A DNA stretch of 64,000 nucleotides from [Enterobacter] lignolyticus SCF1 (GCF_000164865.1 NC_014618.1:1240001-1304000), one strand, 5' to 3'. Counted from the stretch's first letter, positions 26,301 to 35,233 are shown. Numbers and translations are program-made. The notes: generated by a model from the letters alone, not told the origin.

Positions 26301-27737
26301 ATGAATAACGCGCAGACACATCTCAAAATGGGCTACGTCTGGACTATCTGTCTGGTCGCCGCCTGCGGTGGTTTATTGTTTGGTTATGACTGGGTGGTGA
26401 TCGGCGGCGCGAAGCCGTTTTATGAAGCGTATTTCTCTATTACCGATCCGGCGCAGTCCGGCTGGGCGATGAGCTCCGCGCTGGCAGGCTGCGTGTTCGG
26501 CGCCCTGATTTCCGGCTGGTGCGCCGATCGCTTAGGGCGCAAGCTGCCACTGATCCTCTCTGCTATCTTATTCAGCGCCTCCGCATGGGGAACGGCGCTT
26601 GCCAGCAGCTTTGATATGTTTGTGGTCTATCGCATTGTGGGCGGCGTGGGGATCGGCCTGGCCTCGGCGCTAAGCCCGCTGTATATCGCGGAGGTGAGTC
26701 CGGCGGAAAAGCGCGGCCGCTTTGTGGCGGTAAACCAGCTGACTATCGTTATCGGCGTACTGGCGGCGCAACTGGTGAACCTGATGATCGCCGACCCGGT
26801 GCCCGGCGGCGCGACGCAGCAGATGATTCTTGATACCTGGAACGGGCAAACGGGGTGGCGCTGGATGTTTGGCGCCGAGCTGGCGCCTGCGCTGGCGTTC
26901 CTGGTGCTGATGTTCTTTGTGCCGGAGTCGCCCCGCTGGCTGATGAAGGCCGGAAAACCGGAGCGCGCCCGCGCCACGCTTGCGCGGGTAGGGTCTGCCG
27001 ACTATGCCGATCGGACCTTACAGGAAATCGCCCAGACGCTGGAGAAAGACAACCATAAGGTGTCGTACTCCGCGCTGCTGGCGCCGCAGGTGAAGCCGAT
27101 CGTCATCATCGGCATGGTACTGGCGGTGTTCCAGCAGTGGTGCGGGATCAACGTTATTTTCAACTATGCGCAGGAGATCTTCGCCTCTGCCGGATTCGAC
27201 ATCAACGGGACGCTCAAATCCATCGTGGCGACCGGCATTATCAACCTGGTCTTTACTATCGCCGCACTGCCGCTGGTGGACAAACTGGGGCGTCGCAAGC
27301 TGATGCTGCTGGGCGCTTTCGGCCTGACTATCATCTATGTGCTGATTGCAGGCGCCTATGCGTTGGGCATCATGGGCTGGCCGGTACTGCTGCTGGTGCT
27401 GGCGGCTATCGCCATCTATGCGCTGACGCTGGCGCCGGTGACCTGGGTGCTGCTGTCCGAGATTTTCCCTAACCGGGTGCGCGGTCTGGCGATGTCGCTG
27501 GGGACGCTGGCGCTGTGGATCGCCTGTTTCCTGCTGACCTACACCTTCCCGCTGCTTAACGCCGGGCTGGGCGCGGCAGGGAGTTTCCTGCTGTATGGCG
27601 TTATCTGCGCGGCCGGGTATGTCTATATTCTGCGTAATGTACCGGAAACCAAAGGCGTCACCCTGGAGGCGCTGGAAGCGCAGCTGGCGCAGCAGCATAC
27701 CGCCGCACGCGGCGTCGGGCGCGAGCAGGCCCGCTGA
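26301..27737 (+). CDS. MFS sugar:proton symporter
   Basis: 478-residue major facilitator of the sugar-porter family (relatives XylE, GalP, AraE). Seen: GLLFGYDWVVIGG in helix 1, DRLGRKLPL loop motif, PESPRWLM before the central loop, QQWCGINVIFNYAQ in helix 7, DKLGRRKLML and the terminal PETKGVTLE. Twelve membrane segments expected. Good SD (AGAGGAATC). Lies 71 bp behind yphG, and its stop overlaps the mutarotase start by one base (TGATG). This gives the locus a second, proton-driven uptake route besides the ABC importer. Substrate unknown. Confidence 0.9.
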   Translation: MNNAQTHLKMGYVWTICLVAACGGLLFGYDWVVIGGAKPFYEAYFSITDPAQSGWAMSSALAGCVFGALISGWCADRLGRKLPLILSAILFSASAWGTALASSFDMFVVYRIVGGVGIGLASALSPLYIAEVSPAEKRGRFVAVNQLTIVIGVLAAQLVNLMIADPVPGGATQQMILDTWNGQTGWRWMFGAELAPALAFLVLMFFVPESPRWLMKAGKPERARATLARVGSADYADRTLQEIAQTLEKDNHKVSYSALLAPQVKPIVIIGMVLAVFQQWCGINVIFNYAQEIFASAGFDINGTLKSIVATGIINLVFTIAALPLVDKLGRRKLMLLGAFGLTIIYVLIAGAYALGIMGWPVLLLVLAAIAIYALTLAPVTWVLLSEIFPNRVRGLAMSLGTLALWIACFLLTYTFPLLNAGLGAAGSFLLYGVICAAGYVYILRNVPETKGVTLEALEAQLAQQHTAARGVGREQAR

Positions 27738-28585
27738 TGGCGGCGGTGTTTACACTGGAAAACGCGCATTTGCGGATGCGCGTTGATCCGCAGGGCGGCG
27801 TCGTGCAGCGGCTGTATTCGCTGACGCATCAGCGGCCGGTGCTGCAGGACCCGACGGGGATGAGCGCGTTGTTTCCTATGCTTCCGCTGGCGAACCGGGT
27901 CGCGGAGAACCGCTTTTCGCTGCATGGGCGTACCATTGCGCTACCGGCAAGCCCCCGGGACAGCGATTTCTTTCTTCACGGCGACGGCTGGCTTAAGGCC
28001 TGGCAGGTGGAGTCTTGCAGCGAAACCGCCTGCGTGATGACGCTTAGCAGCCATGATGATTGCGGGTTCGACTATCGGGCGCAGCTGAGTTACGCGCTGA
28101 TCGACAGCGCGCTTCATGCCCGGCTGACGCTCACGCATTGCGCTCCGGCGCCGATGCTGTACGGGCTGGGTTTCCATCCCTGGTTTTATTTCGATGCGCA
28201 CAGCACGGCGCAGTTCTGCGCCAGCGGCTACTGGCCAGAAGGGGAGCGGCATTTACCGCAGGCGTGGCAGGAAACTCTACCGGCGCATGTCGATTTCAGC
28301 GCCGGGCAATTCGGGCGGGACGAATGGCTGAACATCTGTTACTCGGGGTGGAGCGGCCGCGCATTTGTGCGAAATAATGAGATGGAAGTCACACTTATGT
28401 CGCAAGCTCAGTGGTTAATGCTTTTTAGAATGTGCGGTCAGTCATTTTTGTGCCTGGAGCCGCAGAGCCACCCGGTGAACGCCCACCGCATGCCGGGGCA
28501 GCCGGGGCTGGTGCTGCTGCAGCAGGGGGAGGAAACGAGCCTGTCGATGACGATTGCGGTCAATTCTGCCGCAGATTCGTGTTAA
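27737..28585 (+). CDS. yphB: Aldose 1-epimerase (mutarotase), YphB-like
   Basis: 282-residue galactose-mutarotase fold protein that would interconvert anomers of an incoming aldose. Conserved blocks: FPMLPLANRVAENRF, FFLHGDGWL, catalytic-type His in LGFHPWFYF and Glu in CLEPQSHPV. It shares the HGDGWL and CLEPxSH blocks with E. coli YphB but is clearly diverged, so the symbol is tentative. Translationally coupled to the symporter gene, which supports a role on the sugar that carrier brings in. No terminator before hcaT. Confidence 0.75.
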   Translation: MAAVFTLENAHLRMRVDPQGGVVQRLYSLTHQRPVLQDPTGMSALFPMLPLANRVAENRFSLHGRTIALPASPRDSDFFLHGDGWLKAWQVESCSETACVMTLSSHDDCGFDYRAQLSYALIDSALHARLTLTHCAPAPMLYGLGFHPWFYFDAHSTAQFCASGYWPEGERHLPQAWQETLPAHVDFSAGQFGRDEWLNICYSGWSGRAFVRNNEMEVTLMSQAQWLMLFRMCGQSFLCLEPQSHPVNAHRMPGQPGLVLLQQGEETSLSMTIAVNSAADSC

Positions 28586-28657
28586 TTCCTTGTTAATTGG
28601 CCACTTGCCAGCCGACGCGTTTGTCGCCAGACTATCGCCACCATTTGGGAGGATGTC

Positions 28658-29809
28658 ATGGTTTTGTTTTCAACGCGCTGGCTGGCGCTCAGTTATTTCA
28701 CCTATTTCTTTAGCTACGGCATTTTCCTGCCTTTCTGGAGCGTCTGGCTCAAAGGGTTAGGGCTGACGCCGGAAACGATCGGCATCCTGCTGGGGGCAGG
28801 GCTGGTGGCCCGTTTTCTGGGCAGCCTGCTGATCGCCCCGCGGGTCAGCGACCCCTCCCGGCTGATTACCGCGCTGCGGGTGCTGGCGCTGTTGACGCTG
28901 CTGTTTATCCTCGCTTTCTGGGCCGGGACCTCGGTCGCCTGGCTGATGGTGGTGATGGTGGGCTTCAACCTGTTCTTCTCGCCGCTGGTGCCGCTGACCG
29001 ATGCGCTGGCCAATACCTGGCAAAAGCAGATAACCATGGACTATGGCCGGGTGCGGCTGTGGGGGTCGATTGCTTTTGTTATCGGCTCCGCGCTGACGGG
29101 GAAACTGGTCAGCCTGTTTGATTATCACGTAATACTGCTGCTGTTGAGTCTCGGCGTGGCGTCCATGCTGCTCGGCATGCTGCTGCGCCCGTCGGTAATG
29201 CCGCAGGGAGAGTCCCGCCACCAGGCGTCGACGGGCTGGCAGGCATGGGCGACGCTGGTGCGGCAAAGCTGGCGTTTTCTTGCCTGCGTCTGTCTGCTGC
29301 AGGGGGCGCATGCCGCCTACTATGGCTTCAGCGCCATCTACTGGCAGGGGGCGGGCTATTCGGCGTCGGCGGTGGGCTACCTGTGGTCGCTCGGCGTGGT
29401 GGCGGAGGTCATTATCTTTGCCGCCAGCAAAAAGGTGTTTCGCCGCTTCAGCGCCAGGGATCTGCTGCTGCTGTCCGCGGTCTGCGGCGTTGTTCGCTGG
29501 GGAATCATGGGCTGGACCACGGAACTGCCGTGGCTTATCGTGGCGCAGATCCTGCACTGCGGCACCTTCACCGTCTGCCATCTGGCGGCAATGCGCTATA
29601 TCGCCGCACGCCAGGGCAGCGAGGTTATCCGCCTGCAGGCGGTGTACTCTGCGGTCGCCATGGGCGGCAGCATCGCGGTGATGACCGTGTTTGCCGGTTT
29701 CCTCTATCAGTACCTGGGGCACGGCGTATTCTGGGTGATGGCGCTGGTGGCGCTGCCTGCGATGGTGCTGCGGCCTAAGGTGGCCGCTCAGCCGGCCTCC
29801 AGCATCTGA
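28658..29809 (+). CDS. hcaT: MFS transporter HcaT (putative 3-phenylpropionate carrier)
   Basis: 383-residue MFS protein with 12 membrane segments, almost collinear with E. coli HcaT (WLALSYFTYFFSYGIFLPFW, CLLQGAHAAYYGFSAIYW, HCGTFTVCHLAAMRYIAARQ). In E. coli it is thought to import 3-phenylpropionate or cinnamate, next to hcaR and hcaEFCBD. Here none of those genes is present: the left neighbour is the mutarotase and the right neighbour csiE, whose 3' end it overlaps by 22 bases. The natural substrate here may therefore differ. Confidence 0.88.
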   Translation: MVLFSTRWLALSYFTYFFSYGIFLPFWSVWLKGLGLTPETIGILLGAGLVARFLGSLLIAPRVSDPSRLITALRVLALLTLLFILAFWAGTSVAWLMVVMVGFNLFFSPLVPLTDALANTWQKQITMDYGRVRLWGSIAFVIGSALTGKLVSLFDYHVILLLLSLGVASMLLGMLLRPSVMPQGESRHQASTGWQAWATLVRQSWRFLACVCLLQGAHAAYYGFSAIYWQGAGYSASAVGYLWSLGVVAEVIIFAASKKVFRRFSARDLLLLSAVCGVVRWGIMGWTTELPWLIVAQILHCGTFTVCHLAAMRYIAARQGSEVIRLQAVYSAVAMGGSIAVMTVFAGFLYQYLGHGVFWVMALVALPAMVLRPKVAAQPASSI

Positions 29810-31068
29810 CAAATGTGCTGGCACTGGTTGTCGCTCAGCCGCTCCCCGGCGTGAATAATCGGCGGGGAGAACAGCGGCAATGAGGTCGAGTAGGGCGTGA
29901 CGACCAGCGATACGCCCTTCGGCGCGCCGTCCTGCTGAAACTCGCGCAGCGTCTGATATTTGATGCTGATCGGCAGCAGCGTCAGCTCGCGCAGCTGCTG
30001 CTCTATCTGCTGCTCGTGGTCGGGATCGTCTCCCGTCAGCAGCACCACCTGCTTCTCATGCAGAGAGTCTTCCTGCATCAGCCAGGCGCCAAAAATCACC
30101 GCAATCAGCCCCATCTCCTCCATCGAAAAGCGCAGCGCGTGGTCGGCCTCGAATCCGGCCATGGCATCCTGCGTGGTGCGCATCAGCCGGGGGTACAGCC
30201 GATGAATTTCGTCTGGCAGGGTGTTGTCTATTCCCACGCCGTAAAGACTGCGGTTCATCGCCTGCGCCAGGTGCACATACAGCTGGTTGCGCAGCCCCTG
30301 GCGGTCGGCGAACTGACGGCCTGAGAGCAGCTGAAAGCGGTCGATCAGCTGATTGATGGTGCGCGTCAGGCGGATATCCTGAATATGCTGGTCGCGGTAC
30401 GGGTCCGGTACTTTTAGCATCATAAACAGCAGCGCAAGGAACAGATGCTCGTCCGGATGCGGCGTTTGCAGCGTGCGCCGCTGCCAGTGGCGCACAATAT
30501 CGGCCACGACCTGAAACTCGGCGCTGGCCTGCGCCCAGCGGCGCTGCAGCACCGTAAACTGCGGCGCGTTTTGCGGGGTCTGCTGCAGCAGGCAATACTG
30601 CAGATAGAGCCGCAGGAAGGCGACGTCCCGGCCGTCGAACTGCCGGTGAAGGCTGCGCGCGCAGCGGTTGACGAGCGCATACAGATTGGTGTCGTCATAC
30701 AGTATTCGCGAAATGGACGACTGTTTAAGCTGCGTTTTAAGCACCGGGGTAAACTGGTGCGCAATAAACTGCGGGCACAGGCGCAGGGCGCGGCGCAGCC
30801 AGTGCAGCAGGCATAAGCGCTGATCAAGTATGGTGCCTTCAATCCTGTAGCTGCCGTCTGCCTGCTTCACGATGTTGAGTCGGTGATAGCGCTGTACCTC
30901 ATGGCGCGTCTCGGCAATATCCATCCGGGCCATCTCGTCATCGACGTTATTGGCCCGAGCAATGTATTCTTGCGTCACGGACTGCCCTGGCAGAAACAGC
31001 ATCAGCAGGATCTGACAGCGGCGCTGTGGACTGGAAAGCACAGATGGCGGTTCACTCAGGGTCATCAT
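29788..31068 (-). CDS. csiE: Stationary-phase-inducible protein CsiE
   Basis: 426-residue protein related to PTS-regulation-domain (PRD) antiterminators/activators, with an N-terminal DNA-binding-like region (PPSVLSSPQRRCQILLMLF) and the PRD-like core (LAQAMNRSLYGVGIDNTLP). E. coli csiE is sigma-S and CRP dependent and of unknown target. Collinear throughout, with the terminal MLEAG. Its gene converges on and overlaps hcaT. The SD is weak. Confidence 0.88.
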   Translation of the reverse strand: MMTLSEPPSVLSSPQRRCQILLMLFLPGQSVTQEYIARANNVDDEMARMDIAETRHEVQRYHRLNIVKQADGSYRIEGTILDQRLCLLHWLRRALRLCPQFIAHQFTPVLKTQLKQSSISRILYDDTNLYALVNRCARSLHRQFDGRDVAFLRLYLQYCLLQQTPQNAPQFTVLQRRWAQASAEFQVVADIVRHWQRRTLQTPHPDEHLFLALLFMMLKVPDPYRDQHIQDIRLTRTINQLIDRFQLLSGRQFADRQGLRNQLYVHLAQAMNRSLYGVGIDNTLPDEIHRLYPRLMRTTQDAMAGFEADHALRFSMEEMGLIAVIFGAWLMQEDSLHEKQVVLLTGDDPDHEQQIEQQLRELTLLPISIKYQTLREFQQDGAPKGVSLVVTPYSTSLPLFSPPIIHAGERLSDNQCQHICQMLEAG

Positions 31069-31191
31069 CTGTCAGAGTCCAGTGGCGATTTTCGATAAGA
31101 ATAGCCAAAGGATGCGGATGCGAAAGCGGGTGGAGCCATCTTTGCGTAAGGAATGCTGGGGAAGGTCACAGAATTTTTCACTGAGGAAGCG

Positions 31192-31830
31192 ATGAAGAGA
31201 GTGAAACTGAGCGCGACGACGGCTTTTTGCATGGTTTTATCGTGGAACGCGGCGGCGCATCCGCACAGTTTTATCGCCCTGCAAAGCCAGCTGGTGGCTG
31301 AAAACGGGATGCTTACGGCGATCAAGATGCGCTGGACGATGGATGAAATCACCTCTGCCGACCTGCTGTACGACGCCGGTAACGCAAAGCCGGGCGATGA
31401 AGTATGGAAGAAGCTGGCGGCGGAAGTGATGGCGAACGTGCTCGGCCAGCACTACTTCAGCGAAGTCTGGCACGGCGAAGAGAAGGTGAAGTTCAACAAT
31501 CTGCCCCCTGCCTATGGGCTTTCCCGCGAGGGCCATAAGGCGGTGCTGACCTTTACGTTGCCGCTGGCGACGCCGCAGCCGCTGGCCGGGCAGCGCTACC
31601 AGTTCGCAACCTTCGACCCGACCTATTTTGTCGATATGCATTACGACAAGGACGCCGACGTTTCCCTCGCCGCGGGAATGCCCGCCGGGTGCCAGGTGAA
31701 GGTGCATACGCCAAAGCCAGGCCAGGATCTCACCGCCTACGCGCTGTCGCTGGATAAAGCCGACGCGCCGCCGGAGGATATGGATCTCGGGAAACAATTC
31801 GCACAGCAGGTGACGTTGCAATGTCCTTAA
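31192..31830 (+). CDS. Periplasmic DUF1007 protein, putative metal-binding partner of NicO transporter
   Basis: 212-residue secreted protein: signal peptide (MKRVKLSATTAFCMVLSWNAAA) and a mature N-terminus beginning HPHSF, a likely metal ligand once exposed by cleavage. The body (MRWTMDEITSADLLYD, FATFDPTYFVDMHYD) is typical of DUF1007. Such proteins are repeatedly encoded beside NicO-type nickel/cobalt transporters, as here, where the two genes overlap by ten bases. A substrate-presenting or metallochaperone role is inferred. Start at 31192 has a GAGG SD; 13 upstream in-frame residues are ignored. E. coli has yfhR at this position instead. Confidence 0.8.
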   Translation: MKRVKLSATTAFCMVLSWNAAAHPHSFIALQSQLVAENGMLTAIKMRWTMDEITSADLLYDAGNAKPGDEVWKKLAAEVMANVLGQHYFSEVWHGEEKVKFNNLPPAYGLSREGHKAVLTFTLPLATPQPLAGQRYQFATFDPTYFVDMHYDKDADVSLAAGMPAGCQVKVHTPKPGQDLTAYALSLDKADAPPEDMDLGKQFAQQVTLQCP

Positions 31831-32801
31831 TGACTCCGGTATCCCGCCGTTCGCCGCGCTGGGCGCACCTCTGGCCGCTGGCGCTGTTTTTGCTGGCCGT
31901 GCTGGCGGGCGGCGCGTGGCTGTGGCATCTCTGGCCGCAGGTGATGCTGAAAAGCATTCTCTGGCAGCGGGAGGTGAATCAGCAGATGAGCGGCCTGCTG
32001 CAGGCGGTGGCGCAAAACCCGGCCAGAGCGGGCGGGTCTCTGCTCATATTCAGCTTTGTATACGGCGTGCTGCACGCCTTAGGGCCAGGGCATGGCAAAG
32101 TGGTGATCGCCACCTGGCTTGCGACCCATCCCTCCAGGCTTAAGGCCAGCATCGGGCTGACCCTTGCCGCCTCCCTGCTGCAGGGGCTGGTGGCGATCGG
32201 CCTGACCGTTATCGTACTGAGCCTGCTGGCGCTGCCCGCGCGGGAGCTGCATCTCAGCAGCTTCTGGCTGGAGAAGGGCAGCTATGCGCTGGTGGGCCTG
32301 CTTGGGCTGATGCTCTGCTGGCGGGCGCTAAAAAAGCTGCGTCTCCTGCTGCGCAAACCTACCTTTATCGCCTTCACTCCCCATCATGTTCACCACGCCA
32401 GCTGCGGCTGTGGGCACCAGCATATGCCGGATCCGCAGCAGATGACGTCGGATAGCGACTGGCGCGCCCGGCTGATGATTGTTCTGTCGATGGGCATGCG
32501 TCCGTGTTCCGGCGCCATTATGGTGCTGCTGTTCAGTAAGGTGATCGGCGTTTTTGCCTGGGGTGTGGCGTCGGCGCTGGCGATGGCGGCAGGCACCTCG
32601 CTGACGATTTCATCGCTGGCGCTGCTGGTGCACAGCTTTCGTCGGATAGCGGTACGGATGAGCGGTCATAAAGCGCCCGCGCTGTGGCGGCAGATTGGCT
32701 GGACGACGCTGGCGCTGGCCGGCGGTGTGATATTAGTGGTTGCAGCGGTGATAATGTGGGTGAGCGCGGTGCCCGTGGGAAGAGGGATGAGGCCGTTTTG
32801 A
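31821..32801 (+). CDS. NicO-family nickel/cobalt (or related divalent metal) transporter
   Basis: 326-residue membrane protein with six or so hydrophobic segments. Hallmarks of the NicO/RcnA family: HALGPGHGKVVIATWL in an early helix and SMGMRPCSGAIMVLLFS later. Between them is a cytoplasmic His/Cys loop (HHVHHASCGCGHQHMPD) that could bind metal. Whether it imports or exports cannot be told; RcnA exports Ni/Co while other members import. ATG 31821 sits 8 bases after CAGGTGA; an alternative start in a TAATG junction is at 31830. No MerR- or RcnR-like regulator is adjacent. Confidence 0.83.
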   Translation: MSLMTPVSRRSPRWAHLWPLALFLLAVLAGGAWLWHLWPQVMLKSILWQREVNQQMSGLLQAVAQNPARAGGSLLIFSFVYGVLHALGPGHGKVVIATWLATHPSRLKASIGLTLAASLLQGLVAIGLTVIVLSLLALPARELHLSSFWLEKGSYALVGLLGLMLCWRALKKLRLLLRKPTFIAFTPHHVHHASCGCGHQHMPDPQQMTSDSDWRARLMIVLSMGMRPCSGAIMVLLFSKVIGVFAWGVASALAMAAGTSLTISSLALLVHSFRRIAVRMSGHKAPALWRQIGWTTLALAGGVILVVAAVIMWVSAVPVGRGMRPF

Positions 32802-32806
32802 TTTTG

Positions 32807-32828
32807 CCGGTGGCGTTAGCGCCACCGG
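32807..32828. other. Hairpin between the convergent NicO gene and suhB
   Basis: CCGGTGGCG-TTAG-CGCCACCGG, a perfect 9-bp stem with a 4-base loop, between the two 3' ends; no T-run on either strand. Possibly a Rho-dependent or processing end. Confidence 0.45.
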
Positions 32829-32840
32829 GCATTACTGAGA

Positions 32841-33644
32841 TTAACGCTTCAGCGCGTCGCTCAGTTCGTCGCGCATGTTCGCCAGCATGGCTTTCACTAC
32901 GCGCGGGTTACCGGCAACGAGGTTGCCCGTCATCATGTAGTTGTGACCGCCGGTGAAATCGCAGACCAGCGCGCCTGCTTCGCGGGCGATCAGTTCGCCT
33001 GCGGCGAAATCCCACGGCTTCAGGCCGATTTCGAAGTAGCCGTCAACGCGGCCAGCGGCAACGTAGGCCAGGTCCAGCGCAGCAGAGCCGGTGCGGCGGA
33101 AGTCGGCGCACTCGGTATACATTTTGCCGAGGATATTCATGTAGGAGGTGGCGTGCTGCTTGGCTTTGAACGGGAAGCCGGTCGCCAGAATGGTGCCGTC
33201 CAGATCGCGGGCGTTGCTGCCGCGCAGGCGGTAACCGTTGAGCTGTGCGCCCTGGCCGCGGGTAGCGGTGAACAGTTCGTTGCGCATCGGATCGTAAACT
33301 ACGGCAACTTCAGTACGGCCTTTAATGCGTACGGCGATGGATACGGAGAAGTGCGGCAGACGTTTTACGAAGTTGGTAGTGCCATCCAGTGGATCGATAA
33401 CCCATTGAACATCCTGATCTTCACCTGTGTGTTCACCGCTTTCTTCGGTGATAATAGTGTGCTGTGGGTAAGATTTGCGAATGGTTTCGATAATAACGGC
33501 TTCTGCGGCTTTATCGACGTTGGTCACAAAATCATTGCTGCCTTTCTGGCTGGTTTCTACGGTATCTGGAGTTTCGTAGTGTTTGGCAATTAAATTACCC
33601 GCCTTGCGCGCTGCGCGCACGGCGATGTTCAGCATCGGATGCAT
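32841..33644 (-). CDS. suhB: Inositol-1-monophosphatase / Nus factor SuhB
   Basis: 267-residue Mg-dependent inositol monophosphatase-fold protein; in E. coli it also joins the rRNA antitermination complex with NusA and RNA polymerase. Metal and catalytic motifs: EESGEH, DPLDGTTNF and the C-terminal WDFAAGELIAREAG. Divergent from trmJ, as in E. coli. The SD (GAGAGA) is close to ATG 33644. Confidence 0.97.
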   Translation of the reverse strand: MHPMLNIAVRAARKAGNLIAKHYETPDTVETSQKGSNDFVTNVDKAAEAVIIETIRKSYPQHTIITEESGEHTGEDQDVQWVIDPLDGTTNFVKRLPHFSVSIAVRIKGRTEVAVVYDPMRNELFTATRGQGAQLNGYRLRGSNARDLDGTILATGFPFKAKQHATSYMNILGKMYTECADFRRTGSAALDLAYVAAGRVDGYFEIGLKPWDFAAGELIAREAGALVCDFTGGHNYMMTGNLVAGNPRVVKAMLANMRDELSDALKR

Positions 33645-33762
33645 CGGTCTCTCTCACTGGATGTTAAAGAACGGGAAAACGGCGCAGAGTATAGCAGCGG
33701 GATCGGAATCTGTCTTCCGTTTATGGTAATATGGCCGAATATTCTTCAGACACAGAAAAACT

Positions 33763-34491
33763 ATGCTGCAAAATATTCGAATCGTGCTGGTCGAAACCTC
33801 GCATACCGGCAATATGGGCTCTGTCGCCCGCGCAATGAAAACCATGGGCTTAACCAATCTGTGGCTGGTGAATCCGCTGGTGAAACCGGACTCGCAGGCC
33901 ATCGCGCTCGCGGCTGGCGCCAGCGACGTTATCGGCAACGCGCAGATCGTCGATACCCTGGATGACGCGCTGGCGGGCTGCAGCCTGGTCGTTGGCACCA
34001 GCGCCCGCTCACGCACCCTGCCGTGGCCGATGCTCGACCCGCGCGAGTGCGGGCTGAAAAGCGTTGCGGAAGCTGAACATGCCCCGGTGGCGCTGGTCTT
34101 TGGCCGCGAGCGCGTCGGTCTGACCAACGATGAGCTGCAGAAGTGCAACTACCACGTGGCGATCGCCGCCAATCCGGAGTACAGCTCGCTGAACCTGGCG
34201 ATGGCGGTTCAGGTTATCGCCTATGAGGTTCGTATGGCGTGGCTGGCGGCGCAGGAGAACGGCGATAAGGCGGAGCACGAAGAGACGCCGTATCCGCTGG
34301 TGGACGACCTCGAGCGCTTTTACGGCCATCTGGAGCAGACGCTGCTCGCAACCGGCTTTATCCGCGCTAACCATCCCGGCCAGGTGATGAACAAGCTGCG
34401 CCGCCTGTTCACCCGCGCCCGGCCGGAAAGCCAGGAGCTGAACATCCTGCGCGGCATTCTGGCGTCGATTGAGCAGAAGAATAAAGAGTAA
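33763..34491 (+). CDS. trmJ: tRNA (cytidine/uridine-2'-O-)-methyltransferase TrmJ
   Basis: SPOUT-class enzyme methylating the 2'-O of nucleotide 32 in tRNAs. 242 residues. SPOUT motifs: NMGSVARAMKTMGLTNLWLV, VFGRERVGLTNDEL and SSLNLAMAVQVIAYEVR, which form the SAM-binding trefoil knot. Lies immediately upstream of the repeat element and iscR, as in E. coli. Confidence 0.96.
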   Translation: MLQNIRIVLVETSHTGNMGSVARAMKTMGLTNLWLVNPLVKPDSQAIALAAGASDVIGNAQIVDTLDDALAGCSLVVGTSARSRTLPWPMLDPRECGLKSVAEAEHAPVALVFGRERVGLTNDELQKCNYHVAIAANPEYSSLNLAMAVQVIAYEVRMAWLAAQENGDKAEHEETPYPLVDDLERFYGHLEQTLLATGFIRANHPGQVMNKLRRLFTRARPESQELNILRGILASIEQKNKE

Positions 34492-34504
34492 TTGTGCGCG
34501 TCGT

Positions 34505-34572
34505 TGCCCGGCGGAGCTTCGCTTGCACGGGCCTACGGTTTTGTAGGTCAGGTAAGCGCAGCGCCACCCGAC
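34505..34572. repeat. REP/BIME-like element, copy A
   Basis: About 68-base intergenic repeat of paired inverted REP units: GCCCGGCGG...CGCTTGC, an inner GGCCTAC/GTAGG(T/C)C and GGTAAGCG...CGCCACCCG. It differs from copy B at 41654-41722 by roughly seven changes including one indel. Located between trmJ and the isc promoter. Confidence 0.85.
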
Positions 34573-34594
34573 AAAAAACGGCACAGAAGGTTAA

Positions 34595-34644
34595 ATACCT
34601 GACTAAAACAGTCAAGTAAATAGTTGACCAATTTAGTCAGGAAT
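34595..34644 (+). promoter_or_regulatory. isc promoter with two type-1 IscR sites
   Basis: Two tandem 25-base elements, 34595-34619 (core CTGACTAAAACAGTCAAG) and 34620-34644 (core TTGACCAATTTAGTCAGG), match the type-1 IscR consensus with inverted GACT/AGTC halves. They lie 80-130 bases before iscR, as in E. coli, where [2Fe-2S]-IscR represses its own operon. A -10-like TATGCAAT lies about 17 bases downstream of the second site. Confidence 0.88.
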
Positions 34645-34723
34645 GTCAGACTTGCCCCTGCTATGCAATACCCCCATTTTAATAACAACCCCGGGCAGGG
34701 GCGAGTTTGAGGTTAAGTAAGAC

Positions 34724-35215
34724 ATGAGACTGACATCTAAAGGGCGTTATGCCGTGACCGCGATGCTGGACGTTGCGCTCAACTCCGAAGCGGGCCCGGT
34801 TCCGTTGGCAGATATTTCAGAGCGTCAGGGAATTTCTCTTTCCTATCTGGAACAGCTGTTCTCTCGACTTCGCAAAAATGGCCTGGTTTCCAGCGTACGC
34901 GGCCCGGGCGGCGGCTACCTGCTGGGCAAAGATGCCGGCAGCATCGCCGTTGGCGAAGTCATCAGCGCGGTAGACGAATCCGTTGACGCCACCCGTTGTC
35001 AGGGTAAAGGCGGCTGTCAGGGCGGCGATAAGTGCCTGACCCACGCGCTGTGGCGCGATCTGAGCGATCGTCTGACCGGCTTTTTGAACAATATCACCTT
35101 AGGTGAACTGGTCAATAACCAGGAAGTGCTGGATGTCTCCGGCCGTCAGCATGCGCATGATTCACATCGCAGCACCCGTACGCAGGACGCCATTGACGTC
35201 AAACTGCGCGCGTAA
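34724..35215 (+). CDS. iscR: Fe-S cluster-sensing repressor IscR
   Basis: Rrf2-family regulator, 163 residues, with an N-terminal winged helix and the [2Fe-2S] ligands Cys92, Cys98, Cys104 and His107 in RCQGKGGCQGGDKCLTH. Represses the isc operon when holo and activates suf as apo-protein. First gene of iscRSUA-hscBA-fdx-iscX. Confidence 0.98.
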   Translation: MRLTSKGRYAVTAMLDVALNSEAGPVPLADISERQGISLSYLEQLFSRLRKNGLVSSVRGPGGGYLLGKDAGSIAVGEVISAVDESVDATRCQGKGGCQGGDKCLTHALWRDLSDRLTGFLNNITLGELVNNQEVLDVSGRQHAHDSHRSTRTQDAIDVKLRA

Positions 35216-35233
35216 TAACGATAAAGATTTCAG

